Shown in pieces: positions 44,804 through 53,990 of a stretch of 64,000 bases of DNA. The position numbers and the translations under genes are program-made. The notes under the pieces were generated by a model. That model searched no databases and was not told the origin of the DNA. It was given only the letters and a program-made list of their open reading frames with translations. Source of the stretch: Spirosoma endophyticum (GTDB lineage: Bacteria > Bacteroidota > Bacteroidia > Cytophagales > Spirosomataceae); contig NZ_FOLQ01000001.1 in the NCBI RefSeq assembly GCF_900112365.1, positions 1-64,000 of the forward strand, given 5' to 3'. Position 1 is the stretch's first letter. Each line of letters starts with the position of its first letter.

Positions 44804-46573
44804 ATGGAAAACATTTCGAGAAAAGCATTTCTGCAATATGCCGGGCTCGCTACAATGGCTACGTTGACGCCCTTTCTGGCGAACGCGTGGGCGGGAAAAA
44901 CTACAGACGACGATTTCTATAAAAAGATTGTAGCGGCCAATGCCGACGAGGTGTCAAAATTGGTGAAAGCCCTGGCGTCCGATATTACGGACGTGAAAAG
45001 GCGATCGGGTTATGACCTGGCGAATCTGGTGGCCGCGTTTAGCGAACCCACTTCGACCTATTTCCAGAAAGCCGAACTGGTGCCGTTCATGACAAAAATC
45101 ATCCGATTTTTGGTAAAAGCCCAACACGACGACGGTACCCTTGATTTTGGCAATCTGGCGTCGCCACCCGATACCGCGTTCATACTGGAGCCCCTTTGTG
45201 CAGCCGGAACAATCTTGAAAACCAATACTAACTCATCACTGGACGAAGTAAAAACGCTGCTCAAACAGTTTGTCGTGAAAGCAGGCGAAGGCCTCCGAAC
45301 GGGTGGCGTTCATACGCCCAATCACCGATGGGTTGTCTCGGCGGCACTGGCAAAAATTAATGCGCTGTATCCGAATCCAGGCTATGTCAAACGGATTCGG
45401 GAATGGCTTTCAGAAGGTGTTTTCTGCGATAACGACGGCAATTTTCTGGAACGTAGCATGAACTACTCGGCCGTAATTGACCGGGCGCTGGTGACAATGG
45501 GCCGACTCTTGCCGATGCCATCCCTGTTCGAATCGGCCCGAAAAAACCTTTGGTTGGTGTATTATCACGCTGAACCCAACGGCGAACTGGTTACGGTCGA
45601 TTCGCGACGGCAGGATCAATATGCGCCCATCAGTATTCTGAATTTTTATCACGATTACTACTTTCTGGCCATCCACGACAACAACCCTGAGTTTGCGGCT
45701 ATTGCCAACTACATAGAAACGCTTCCCGGTTTTGAGGCCCGCGTCCTCACGGATTTACTGGTTACCTTTCTGGAAGAACCGCTGTTTAAAAAAGCGCTTC
45801 CTTCGCCCAAAGCACCACCGGCTACATTTGAAAAGTTCTTCAAAACAACCAATCTGGTACGTATCCGGCGCGATACCACAACCACCACTATTTTTGGCGG
45901 GAACGACTTCCCAATCATCATCGCGTCGGGCCGGTCGAATAGTCCCAACTTTTTTGCGTACCGAAAAGGGGAGGCTATTTTGAAGTACATGCGCCTGTCG
46001 ACCGATTTTTTCAGTACGGGTTATTTCCACAGTCAGGGTATTACACAGGCTGGTGGCAAGTATGTACTGCACCAGAAATTTGCCGCGCCTTACTATCAGC
46101 CCTTACCGGCGAAATACAAAAGAGCCGATGGAAATTACCAATTGGCGCCAAGCACAGATGGCCGGTTCTGGAACAAAATGGATTTTGAACACCGACCCCA
46201 AAGCAATGTAAGTGTTCTGGATACAACCATCACAGTTGAAGAGAAAAACGGATCGAACCAATTGACGTTCAGCGTGAAAGGTATAGCAGGCGTACACGTA
46301 ACTATTGAATTTTGTTTTAGGGAAGGGGGGAGTTTGTCGGGGTTAAAAAAACTAGATGAATTGCCTGATACGTATGCGCTGGAAAGTGGTTCTGGAGAAT
46401 ACAGTCACGGAAAAGATTCGATAAAATTTGGACCGGGCATTTTTAAACACGCCAAACTTCAGGGGCTGGAAGGTGAGATGTACAGTTCACATTTTGGAAG
46501 CTTACGAACCACCGGCATGCACGTTTATTTTACGGGGCTTACACCCTTCACCCATACAATTTCTATTGGCTAG
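44804..46573 (+). CDS. Exported helical-toroid protein, possible polysaccharide lyase
   Basis: 589 residues. The start SRKAFLQYAGLATMATLTPF resembles a Tat signal with Lys in place of the second Arg. The next 300 residues have repeated helical hairpins as in alpha/alpha-toroid lyases and hydrolases (FLVKAQHDDGTLDFGN, GGVHTPNHRWVVSAALAKINALYP, FLERSMNYSAVIDRALVTMGRLL). HTPNHRW and the ERSMNYS segment could hold the active site. The C-terminal half (about 345-589) is beta-sandwich-like, as in heparinase- or chondroitin-lyase-type proteins. I cannot give a family. Its place directly after the SusD gene argues for a glycan-processing job in the same system. Confidence 0.55.
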   Translation: MENISRKAFLQYAGLATMATLTPFLANAWAGKTTDDDFYKKIVAANADEVSKLVKALASDITDVKRRSGYDLANLVAAFSEPTSTYFQKAELVPFMTKIIRFLVKAQHDDGTLDFGNLASPPDTAFILEPLCAAGTILKTNTNSSLDEVKTLLKQFVVKAGEGLRTGGVHTPNHRWVVSAALAKINALYPNPGYVKRIREWLSEGVFCDNDGNFLERSMNYSAVIDRALVTMGRLLPMPSLFESARKNLWLVYYHAEPNGELVTVDSRRQDQYAPISILNFYHDYYFLAIHDNNPEFAAIANYIETLPGFEARVLTDLLVTFLEEPLFKKALPSPKAPPATFEKFFKTTNLVRIRRDTTTTTIFGGNDFPIIIASGRSNSPNFFAYRKGEAILKYMRLSTDFFSTGYFHSQGITQAGGKYVLHQKFAAPYYQPLPAKYKRADGNYQLAPSTDGRFWNKMDFEHRPQSNVSVLDTTITVEEKNGSNQLTFSVKGIAGVHVTIEFCFREGGSLSGLKKLDELPDTYALESGSGEYSHGKDSIKFGPGIFKHAKLQGLEGEMYSSHFGSLRTTGMHVYFTGLTPFTHTISIG

Positions 46574-46597
46574 ACGTAGCGTTATCGAGTTATAAAT

Positions 46598-46632
46598 AAA
46601 AACGGCTGACCCTGAGAGGGTCAGCCGTTTTT
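46598..46632. terminator. Shared bidirectional terminator
   Basis: 16-bp perfect arms (46598-46613 and 46617-46632) with a three-base loop, A-run on the left and T-run on the right. It lies between the convergent genes ending at 46573 and 46655. Confidence 0.88.
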
Positions 46633-46654
46633 TATGAATGCTATAACGTGGAAT

Positions 46655-47509
46655 TTACTTTTTTGCCGAAGCAATCAGGTCGTTGGCCATTTTTACGTAA
46701 TCGCCATTTTTGGCTTCAGTCGCCAGAGCAACCGTTTTCTCCGCGCTGGCAATCGCACTGGCTTTTTCTTTCAGTTTCAGTTCAATCCGGGCTTTCAATA
46801 GCATTACCCAGAAGGCTTTTGGATTTTGCTCGGTGGCTTTCGTTACCCAGCCCAGCGCCTGCTTCAAATCCTTGTTGGTGTCGTAATAATAACTGGCGGC
46901 CTCAAAATAAGCAGGTTTATCAGACGCCAACGACGCTTCGATATTCTTTACAATCGTTTGATCGATATCCGCGGTGATGGCAACGGGAACGCGGGTTTTG
47001 TCCCACATAATCTCCAGTACTGCCGAGTTAGGCTGAATATCCGCAATGTTGATGGTGAAGGTTTCAACTTTATACGGCAACGTAGTGGGTTTCACCTGAA
47101 CCCGTACGACTTCGTTTTCTTTTTTGTAGTCTCCAACATTAGCGCCCAGGTTCAGGTCTTTGGAGAGCATTACTTCCCAACTGGTTTTGCCGGGAATGGT
47201 GAAGAGTCCGTAAGTTCCCGCTTTAACCTCTTTGCCTTCCAGTTTTACATCCGTAGAGAACGTGATTTTAGAGGTTGCATTGGCACCGGTACGCCATACT
47301 TTATCATAAGGAACCAGATCGCCGAAAATGGTTCGTCCTTTAATCGCCGGTCTGGAGTATTCAAGCGTAATATCTCCTAAGGCGAAACTTTGTTTGGTGG
47401 TTTGGGCGGGACTGGCGGCAGGGACTTTAAGCTGAGCCTGAACGGTTGAGAGTGAACAAAGTGTAAATAGACTGGCTGCCGCAAGTAGCAGAATTTTTTT
47501 GCTCTTCAT
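46655..47509 (-). CDS. Exported DUF2911 protein
   Basis: 284 residues from the ATG at 47509; the frame is open to 47590 but the ATG gives a clean signal peptide (MKSKKILLLAAASLFTLC...VQA). The DUF2911 core is clear: IKGRTIFGDLVPYDKVWRTGANATSKITFSTDVKLEG, AGTYGLFTIPG and SWEVMLSKD. A TPR-like helical C-terminus follows (ALGWVTKATEQNPKAFWVMLLKARIELKLKEKASAI). Function is unknown; family members are common exported proteins in Bacteroidota. Confidence 0.85.
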   Translation of the reverse strand: MKSKKILLLAAASLFTLCSLSTVQAQLKVPAASPAQTTKQSFALGDITLEYSRPAIKGRTIFGDLVPYDKVWRTGANATSKITFSTDVKLEGKEVKAGTYGLFTIPGKTSWEVMLSKDLNLGANVGDYKKENEVVRVQVKPTTLPYKVETFTINIADIQPNSAVLEIMWDKTRVPVAITADIDQTIVKNIEASLASDKPAYFEAASYYYDTNKDLKQALGWVTKATEQNPKAFWVMLLKARIELKLKEKASAIASAEKTVALATEAKNGDYVKMANDLIASAKK

Positions 47510-47595
47510 GATGAAGGAATGATGAAAGTAACGAGTTGTAAGATGTTTTTTGAACCTCAAAGGTACAGATTCAAGCCAATTGTTTGTCAAAAACC

Positions 47596-47721
47596 TTATT
47601 CGCTACGTAGCGCTTTGGTCGGATTGGCCAGCGATGTTTTCATGGGTAAGGAACAGATCGTCGCCAGGGCAATACCGGTTAAAATGAGAATCTGAGGTAG
47701 CCAATGGCCAGGATTCAAGTT
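47596..47721 (-). pseudogene. FtsX-type ABC permease C-terminal remnant
   Basis: About 41 codons ending at 47596 read GHWLPQILILTGIALATIC then SLPMKTSLANPTKALRSE. One membrane span followed by LANPxKxLRSE is the hallmark C-terminus of MacB/FtsX-type ABC transporter permeases of about 800 residues. The rest is absent, since the DNA upstream is the start region of the gene at 47810. It is a 3' relic left by a deletion. Confidence 0.7.
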
Positions 47722-47809
47722 AGGTTTCGTAAAATTGGGCTTACAATCAGTTGATAGGCATTTTGCAACGCTGGTTTTCGCCCGGTCTATCATACATTCC
47801 GCTACATAC

Positions 47810-49054
47810 ATGACACGATCCTTTAAAACGCTCCAGACGTCCCCACTACTCGCTCTACTGATCATCGGGCTACTCCTGCCGACTTTTTGGGGAGCAGCTC
47901 CCAACGTGTCCCGGCCGAACGTAGTGGCACCCATCCTGACGGGCGCTGACCAGATAAACCAGTATCTGCCCTACCTCAAAGGCAAGCGTATTGCGCTGGT
48001 TGTCAATCAGACATCCATCATTGGAGCCCGGCCCAGTGTGGATAGTCTGCTGAGTCGGGGTGTGCAGATCGTGAAGATTTTCGGGCCTGAACACGGCTTC
48101 CGGGGGAACGCCAGCAACGGCGCCAAAGTGGATAATGAAGTCGATGCCAAAACCGGCATTCCGATTATTTCCCTGTACGGCAAAAACAAAAAACCGTCCC
48201 GCGAACACCTGGCCGATGTCGACCTGGTGATCTACGACATTCAGGATGTGGGCGCTCGTTTCTACACCTACATCAATACGCTTGACCACGTTATGGAGGC
48301 CTGCGCCGAAAACAACAGGGAACTGATGATCCTGGACCGGCCAAACCCCAATGGATACGTAGTGGATGGCCCCATTCTGGAAGACCACCTCCATTCGGGC
48401 ATTGGGATGCATAAAATTCCCATTACGCACGGGATGACTATGGCCGAGTTTGCTCAACTCATCAATGGTGAAGGCTGGCTACCCAACAAAGCCCAATGCA
48501 AACTCCACATTGTGAAAGTGGCCAACTATACCCACGATAGGCCGTACGAGTTGCCGGTAATGCCCTCACCCAATTTAAATTCCCAGCAGTCGATCCTGCT
48601 GTATCCGAGCATCTGTTTGTTTGAAGGTACCATCATCAGTCAGGGGCGGGGGACGTATATGCCCTTCACGGTGCTGGGTGCTCCGGCGCTCAAAGGAAAG
48701 TACAATTTTTCGTTTCGGCCGGTCAGTCTCAAGGGCATGAGCGAAACGCCACTTCATCAGAATATGGACTGCTACGGTCTGGATCTGCGGAAGTACGATG
48801 TGGGCAAACTCCGTAAAAGCAAGCAGCTTAACCTGGGCTGGCTGATGGAAATGTACAAAGCGTATCCAGACAAGGAGCGCTTTTTCGATATGAGCCAGAG
48901 CAAGCAAATGAACAGCATCGATAAACTGGCGGGCACCGAAAACCTGAAAAAACAGATCATCGCCGGTACGTCCGAAGCCGACATTCGAAAAAGCTGGGAA
49001 CCGGGTCTGTCTAACTTCAAAACCCTACGCAAAAAGTATCTGCTCTATCCGTAG
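47810..49054 (+). CDS. namZ: Exo-beta-N-acetylmuramidase family protein (DUF1343)
   Basis: 414 residues from the ATG at 47810; the frame is open upstream to 47735. An N-terminal hydrophobic segment (about 12-28) is a signal peptide or anchor. Family signatures are LKGKRIALVVNQTS, KIFGPEHGFRGNASNGAKVDNEVDAKTGI, LVIYDIQDVGARFYTYINTL, ILDRPNPNGYVVDGPILE and LYPSICLFEGTIISQGRGTYMPF. The family (GH171, NamZ) releases N-acetylmuramic acid from the non-reducing ends of peptidoglycan pieces, so this gene points to wall-fragment recycling or scavenging. Confidence 0.85.
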   Translation: MTRSFKTLQTSPLLALLIIGLLLPTFWGAAPNVSRPNVVAPILTGADQINQYLPYLKGKRIALVVNQTSIIGARPSVDSLLSRGVQIVKIFGPEHGFRGNASNGAKVDNEVDAKTGIPIISLYGKNKKPSREHLADVDLVIYDIQDVGARFYTYINTLDHVMEACAENNRELMILDRPNPNGYVVDGPILEDHLHSGIGMHKIPITHGMTMAEFAQLINGEGWLPNKAQCKLHIVKVANYTHDRPYELPVMPSPNLNSQQSILLYPSICLFEGTIISQGRGTYMPFTVLGAPALKGKYNFSFRPVSLKGMSETPLHQNMDCYGLDLRKYDVGKLRKSKQLNLGWLMEMYKAYPDKERFFDMSQSKQMNSIDKLAGTENLKKQIIAGTSEADIRKSWEPGLSNFKTLRKKYLLYP

Positions 49055-49157
49055 TAGTGGTTTCGTATTCAGACCGAAATAAACAGCTCCTTTCGGATGC
49101 CTGCGTAAAAACGGATGCAACAATGCTTTAGACAGCAACTGCCTGTTTTTACGAACG

Positions 49158-51137
49158 ATGAAAACTACCCGACGAAAATTGACCTATACCCTTGCCTTGC
49201 TTGGTACAACTGTCGTATCAACTCATGCTCAGCTACTTGTTCAGCGATTCGAGCCGGTCGGGTTTTCTCAGGTAACCATTACGGACCACTTCTGGAAACC
49301 TAAAATGGATAAGGTCGCCACGGCAACGCTACGTGCCTGCATTGTGCAGACGGAGGAAAAAACCGGCCGCATTCGCAATTTTGAAAAGGTCGCCCGCCAC
49401 AAAAATGAAAAGCACGAAGGCATCTATTATGATGATAGCGACGTGTATAAGGCGATTGAAGCGATGGCGTATTCGCTCAAGAATCACCCTGATGCCGCTA
49501 TTCAGCAGAAAACAGATGAATGGATTGATAAGATTGCTGCGGCTCAATTGCCTGATGGGTACCTCAATACGTATTATACGCTGACGGGTCTGGACAAACG
49601 CTGGACCGATATGGAACGGCATGAAGATTATTGCGCCGGGCACCTGATCGAAGCTGCCGTTGCCTACTACAACACCACCGGCAAACGAAAATTACTGGAT
49701 GTCGCCATCCGTTTTGCCGACCATATTGATTCAACGTTTCGGGTCAAAAATCGCCCCTGGGTGAGTGGTCATCAGGAAATCGAACTGGCGTTGATGCGAT
49801 TATACCACCTGACCAATCAGGATCGCTACCTGAAACTCGCCGACTGGTTTCTGGCCCAGCGGGGGCATGGCTACGGCAAAGGCAAGATTTGGGATGAGTG
49901 GAAAAATCCGAAATATTGCCAGGATGATGTTCCGGTAAAGGATCAAAAAGAAATCACCGGTCACGCGGTTCGGGCCATGTATCAATACACCGGAGCCGCC
50001 GACGTAGCAGCCGCCACCAACGATCAGGGGTATATGAATGCCATGAGAACCGTTTGGGAGGACGTTGTTTTTCGGAATATGTACCTGACGGGTGGCATCG
50101 GTTCGTCGGGGCATAATGAAGGCTTTACCGAAGACTATGACCTGCCGAACGAATCGGCTTACTGCGAAACCTGCGCGTCGGTGGGTATGGTATTCTGGAA
50201 CCAGCGGATGAACACGCTCACGGGCGAAAGCAAATACATCGACGTACTGGAGCGTAGCCTGTACAACGGCGCGCTGGACGGACTGAGCCTGAGTGGCGAT
50301 CGTTTTTTCTACGGCAACCCACTTTCGTCCGCCGGGAATTATGGACGTAGTGAATGGTTCGGTACGGCCTGCTGCCCGTCGAACATTGCCCGGCTGGTGG
50401 CGTCGCTGGGCGATTATATTTACGGTCGGTCGGAGGAAGGGATCTGGGTAAATCTGTTCGTTGCCAGCAATACGACCTTCACAATGGGCAAGACGCCCGT
50501 GCCGGTACAGATGGAAACGAATTATCCGTGGGAAGGCGCTGTGAAAATTACCACTAACCCCGCAAAACCGGTTGAGTATGCATTGCATATCCGGATGCCC
50601 GGCTGGGCGCAGAACGTACCGGCTCCCGGCAATTTGTACCGCTACGTTGACAGCAGAAGCGCTGCGAAAATCGAGGTGCTGCTAAACGGGAAACCCGTTA
50701 CGTATCAGGAAGAAAAAGGCTATGCCGTCATTCATCGGAAATGGAAAAAAGGCGACGTTGTGGAGGTGAGATTGCCCATGGACGTTCGTCAGGTTGCTTC
50801 CCGCAAAGAAGTGAAAGCTGACCAGGACCGGGTTGCCTTGCAACGTGGGCCGCTGGTGTATTGCGTGGAAGGAGCGGATAATGAAGGCAAAGCCTGGAAC
50901 ATGCTGGTGCCGGACAACGCTACGTTCGCGACGCAGTCGTATCAGGTTCTGGACGAGCCAGTGGTTTCCATCAAAGCGAACGTATCCGTTGCCGAACCCG
51001 CTCCCGACGGCCTGACCGTACAAATGAAACCCCGAACGATTGTGGCCATCCCGTACTACGCCTGGGCGAACCGTGGAAAAAGTCCGATGCAGGTCTGGTT
51101 GCCCAGCCGGATTAAAGAAGTAAAAATTACGGAATAA
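49158..51137 (+). CDS. GH127-type beta-L-arabinofuranosidase (DUF1680)
   Basis: 659 residues with a signal peptide (about 1-24). An alpha/alpha-barrel enzyme. The zinc and nucleophile site of GH127 is conserved: Glu337 and Cys339 in YCETCAS, Cys405 and Cys406 in GTACCPSN. In the family one Cys attacks the sugar with zinc held by the other Cys residues and Glu. FQPVTITDHFW-like start, DSDVYKAIEAMAYSL, GYLNTYYTL, HQEIELALMRLY and FTEDYDLPNESAY are typical. It should remove beta-linked L-arabinofuranose, as from plant cell-wall glycoproteins or pectin side chains. It sits before a second DUF1680 gene. Confidence 0.9.
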   Translation: MKTTRRKLTYTLALLGTTVVSTHAQLLVQRFEPVGFSQVTITDHFWKPKMDKVATATLRACIVQTEEKTGRIRNFEKVARHKNEKHEGIYYDDSDVYKAIEAMAYSLKNHPDAAIQQKTDEWIDKIAAAQLPDGYLNTYYTLTGLDKRWTDMERHEDYCAGHLIEAAVAYYNTTGKRKLLDVAIRFADHIDSTFRVKNRPWVSGHQEIELALMRLYHLTNQDRYLKLADWFLAQRGHGYGKGKIWDEWKNPKYCQDDVPVKDQKEITGHAVRAMYQYTGAADVAAATNDQGYMNAMRTVWEDVVFRNMYLTGGIGSSGHNEGFTEDYDLPNESAYCETCASVGMVFWNQRMNTLTGESKYIDVLERSLYNGALDGLSLSGDRFFYGNPLSSAGNYGRSEWFGTACCPSNIARLVASLGDYIYGRSEEGIWVNLFVASNTTFTMGKTPVPVQMETNYPWEGAVKITTNPAKPVEYALHIRMPGWAQNVPAPGNLYRYVDSRSAAKIEVLLNGKPVTYQEEKGYAVIHRKWKKGDVVEVRLPMDVRQVASRKEVKADQDRVALQRGPLVYCVEGADNEGKAWNMLVPDNATFATQSYQVLDEPVVSIKANVSVAEPAPDGLTVQMKPRTIVAIPYYAWANRGKSPMQVWLPSRIKEVKITE

Positions 51138-51194
51138 TGGTTTTTTCTGCCCGGCTGTCAATCCTGGCAGAAACCTTTTTGTACACACGACCGC

Positions 51195-53225
51195 ATGCAT
51201 ATGAAAATTAGTTTACCCGTTCTCTTGTTACCGCTTGCCTTTACGGCGATGGGACAGGTGAAAAAGACGACGTCGGTTCAACACTATACAAACAGTCGGG
51301 CACCGTTACGCCAGAATCCGTATCTGGAATTGCCGCTAGGGGCCATCAAGCCACATGGGTGGTTGCGGGAAATGCTGGTGCGTCAGAAGAACGGGGCCAC
51401 CGGAAATCTTGATAAGCTGTATCCGCTGGTCATGAATGAACGGAATGGCTGGTTGGGGGGCGATGGCGACCAGTGGGAGCGGGGACCGTACTGGATCGAT
51501 GGATTGCTGCCGCTTGCTTATATTCTGGACGACAAAGAGCTGATCGCCAAGACGAAGCCCTGGGTTGAATGGGCCATTAAGAGCCAGCAGCCGGATGGAT
51601 ACTTTGGCCCCTCGAAAGACTATCCGCAGGAGCCCGGCATCCAGCGGGACAACAGCCGTGACTGGTGGCCAAAGATGGTCATGCTAAAAATTTTGAAGCA
51701 GTATTATTCCGCAACGGGCGACAAGCGGGTGATCACCCTGATGACGAATTACTTCAGGTATCAACTGAAAGAACTTCCGCGGAAACCACTCGATCACTGG
51801 ACGTTCTGGGCGCGCTATCGGGCTGGCGACAACCTGATGATTGTGTATTGGCTGTACAACATTACGGGTGATAAATTTTTGCTGGCTTTGGGCGATCTGC
51901 TGCACAAACAGACGTTCGATTATACCAACGCATTCCTGAATACCGATATGCTGGCTAAAGAAGGCAGCATCCATTGCGTTAATCTGGCGCAGGGCATTAA
52001 AGAGCCGATCGTTTATTACCAGCATCATCCGGATAAAAAATACCTGGATGCCACCGTAAAAGGGGTTGGGGATATCCGAAAATTCAATGGCATGGCGCAC
52101 GGACTTTACGGGGGCGACGAAGCGCTGCATGGGAATAACCCAACCCAGGGTTCGGAGCTGTGCTCGGCGGTGGAAATGATGTTCTCGCTGGAAAGCATGC
52201 TCGAAATTACCGGGAACGTAGGTTATGCGGACCAGCTAGAAAAAATTGCGTTTAACGCCCTACCGACCCAGGTTTCCGATGATTACATGAGCCGCCAGTA
52301 TTTTCAGCAGGCCAATCAGGTCATGCTGACGCGGCACACCCGTAATTTCGATGTTAACCACGGCGGCACCGACCTGTGCTACGGTTTGCTGACGGGCTAT
52401 CCCTGCTGTACGTCGAACATGCACCAGGGCTGGCCAAAATTCACGCAAAACCTGTGGTATGCCACTGCCGACAAAGGGCTTTCGGCCCTGATTTATGCCC
52501 CAAGTGAGGTCAAAGCTTACGTAGCAAACGGGACAGAAGTGTCGTTTAAAGAAGAGACAAATTACCCGTTCGAAGAGACGGTCAGGTTTACGTTACGTAC
52601 CAATGATGCGGTAAAAGCAGTGACGTTTCCGTTCCATCTGCGCATACCCGCCTGGTGCAAAAAAGGGTCGGTTAAGATCAACGGTAACGTTTGGCAGGAG
52701 GCTTCCAGCAATCAGGTTGTTAAGATCAATCGGGCGTGGAAATCAGGCGATGTCGTTGAATTAGAGCTGCCTATGCATATTTTCAGAAACACCTGGTACG
52801 AAAACTCAATGTCGGTCGAACGAGGGCCACTCACCTACGCGCTGAAAATTGGGGAGGAGGCTAAGAAGATCAAAAATGACAAAGATCCCATCGACTATGG
52901 TGATTCATATGTGGAGATGCACCCCACAACGCCCTGGAATTACGGCTTGCTACGGGTAGCTGAAAACAGGCTGGACGAGAATTACAGAGTCGAAAAGAAA
53001 GGTCCGGTTTCGCTCTATCCCTGGAATCCAGAAAGTGCTCCATTGCTCATCAAAACCAAAGCGAAGCGCATTCCTTCCTGGCAGATATATAATGAAATGA
53101 CGGGACCCATTCCGTACAGTGTGACGTATATGCTGGAAACGGCCAAAGAGGAGGAAGAGATTACACTGATTCCGTATGGGTGCACTAACCTGCGGATTTC
53201 CCAGTTTCCGGTTGTGGGCCGGTAA
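51195..53225 (+). CDS. Second DUF1680/GH127-like enzyme
   Basis: 676 residues; ATG at 51195 with another at 51201, signal peptide to about residue 22. The alpha/alpha-barrel carries the same cysteine-zinc site: Glu321 and Cys323 in SELCSAVEM, Cys404 and Cys405 in YPCCTSNMH. Otherwise it differs from the previous enzyme (LPLGAIKPHGWLREML, DGDQWERGPYWIDGLLPLAYILDD, DGYFGPSKDYPQ), so it belongs to another branch, possibly with a different arabinoside or another sugar. It lies 57 bases after the first and is very likely in the same unit. Confidence 0.85.
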   Translation: MHMKISLPVLLLPLAFTAMGQVKKTTSVQHYTNSRAPLRQNPYLELPLGAIKPHGWLREMLVRQKNGATGNLDKLYPLVMNERNGWLGGDGDQWERGPYWIDGLLPLAYILDDKELIAKTKPWVEWAIKSQQPDGYFGPSKDYPQEPGIQRDNSRDWWPKMVMLKILKQYYSATGDKRVITLMTNYFRYQLKELPRKPLDHWTFWARYRAGDNLMIVYWLYNITGDKFLLALGDLLHKQTFDYTNAFLNTDMLAKEGSIHCVNLAQGIKEPIVYYQHHPDKKYLDATVKGVGDIRKFNGMAHGLYGGDEALHGNNPTQGSELCSAVEMMFSLESMLEITGNVGYADQLEKIAFNALPTQVSDDYMSRQYFQQANQVMLTRHTRNFDVNHGGTDLCYGLLTGYPCCTSNMHQGWPKFTQNLWYATADKGLSALIYAPSEVKAYVANGTEVSFKEETNYPFEETVRFTLRTNDAVKAVTFPFHLRIPAWCKKGSVKINGNVWQEASSNQVVKINRAWKSGDVVELELPMHIFRNTWYENSMSVERGPLTYALKIGEEAKKIKNDKDPIDYGDSYVEMHPTTPWNYGLLRVAENRLDENYRVEKKGPVSLYPWNPESAPLLIKTKAKRIPSWQIYNEMTGPIPYSVTYMLETAKEEEEITLIPYGCTNLRISQFPVVGR

Positions 53226-53252
53226 CCGGGACTTTCCTGGTTGTTTAAAACA

Positions 53253-53284
53253 AACGTACCGACATCTATGGACGTCGGTACGTT
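53253..53284 (+). terminator. Hairpin after the second DUF1680 gene
   Basis: AACGTACCGAC pairs with GTCGGTACGTT across a ten-base loop, 28 bases after the stop. No long T-run follows. Confidence 0.65.
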
Positions 53285-53323
53285 ATGGAAATTACAAAAA
53301 CTCGGCTTGCCATACCCCCAGCT

Positions 53324-53369
53324 CCCTGAAGGGGGCTTTGCTCACTCTCAGATTAAGCCCCCTTCAGGG
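53324..53369. repeat. Palindromic CCCTGAAGGGGGCTT element
   Basis: CCCTGAAGGGGGCTT and its exact reverse complement (53355-53369) enclose 16 bases. The G/C-block pattern with flanking CCCCC/GGGGGTTAG belongs to a class of palindromes that recurs between genes in Bacteroidota. It lies between the convergent genes ending at 53225 and 53412. Confidence 0.75.
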
Positions 53370-53411
53370 GGTTAGGTGTCAACGAACTGACAAAAATAGT
53401 TTTTGAACAGG

Positions 53412-53759
53412 CTAAGCCAGGGCTACTTTAGCCTCAAAAATAGAATCACTGATTCGTTGGCAAATCACCCCTAGTTCAGTGGCCAGGCCTGCGTCTTCGA
53501 TTTCTTTTTGCCAGCCGGAGAGGTGCTTGCCCGACGAGCGAAACTCAGGCGTGATCGTCAGACTAGTCAGAGCACGTACCAAAAGGCCCTTGACCGATGT
53601 TCGCATTTTGGTGATCGATTTATCGCTTAGCGACTGCCCGCGTTCGGCAATGACTAACGTCTCAAAGCCGCGTGCCTGCAGGCTGTACTTCTCGCCCAGG
53701 CTTCTCACTACCAGGTTGCGGTAGGAACCGGCATAGGATCGAAAATCTTCATCGCTCAT
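53412..53759 (-). CDS. Small helical protein, unknown
   Basis: 115 residues from the ATG at 53759 (MSDEDFRSYAGSYRNLVVRSLGEKY...); the frame opens at 53855 but the inner ATG gives a natural soluble start. The protein is helical and evenly charged with no signal or membrane segment. EKYSLQARGFETLVIAERGQSLSDKSITKMRTSVKG gives no family that I know. It is transcribed away from the beta-propeller gene. Confidence 0.6.
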   Translation of the reverse strand: MSDEDFRSYAGSYRNLVVRSLGEKYSLQARGFETLVIAERGQSLSDKSITKMRTSVKGLLVRALTSLTITPEFRSSGKHLSGWQKEIEDAGLATELGVICQRISDSIFEAKVALA

Positions 53760-53990
53760 AAATTCTGTTTTTACAAAATAAAATTGATTGACTAAAGCTA
53801 ACGAAAAAGAAAGCAATACGCCGGGAAATTTATATAATCCCCGGTAATGGTTCATTTTTCAGACCCCATTTCTGCCGATCCAAACGCTAGAGACTTACGC
53901 AATATTCTCCGAAATCTCCGGGTAAACCTGACCGGTTTTGTCCTTACCAATAGACAAACCCATCCCCTGTTAACCTCAAACGTAACGCAT

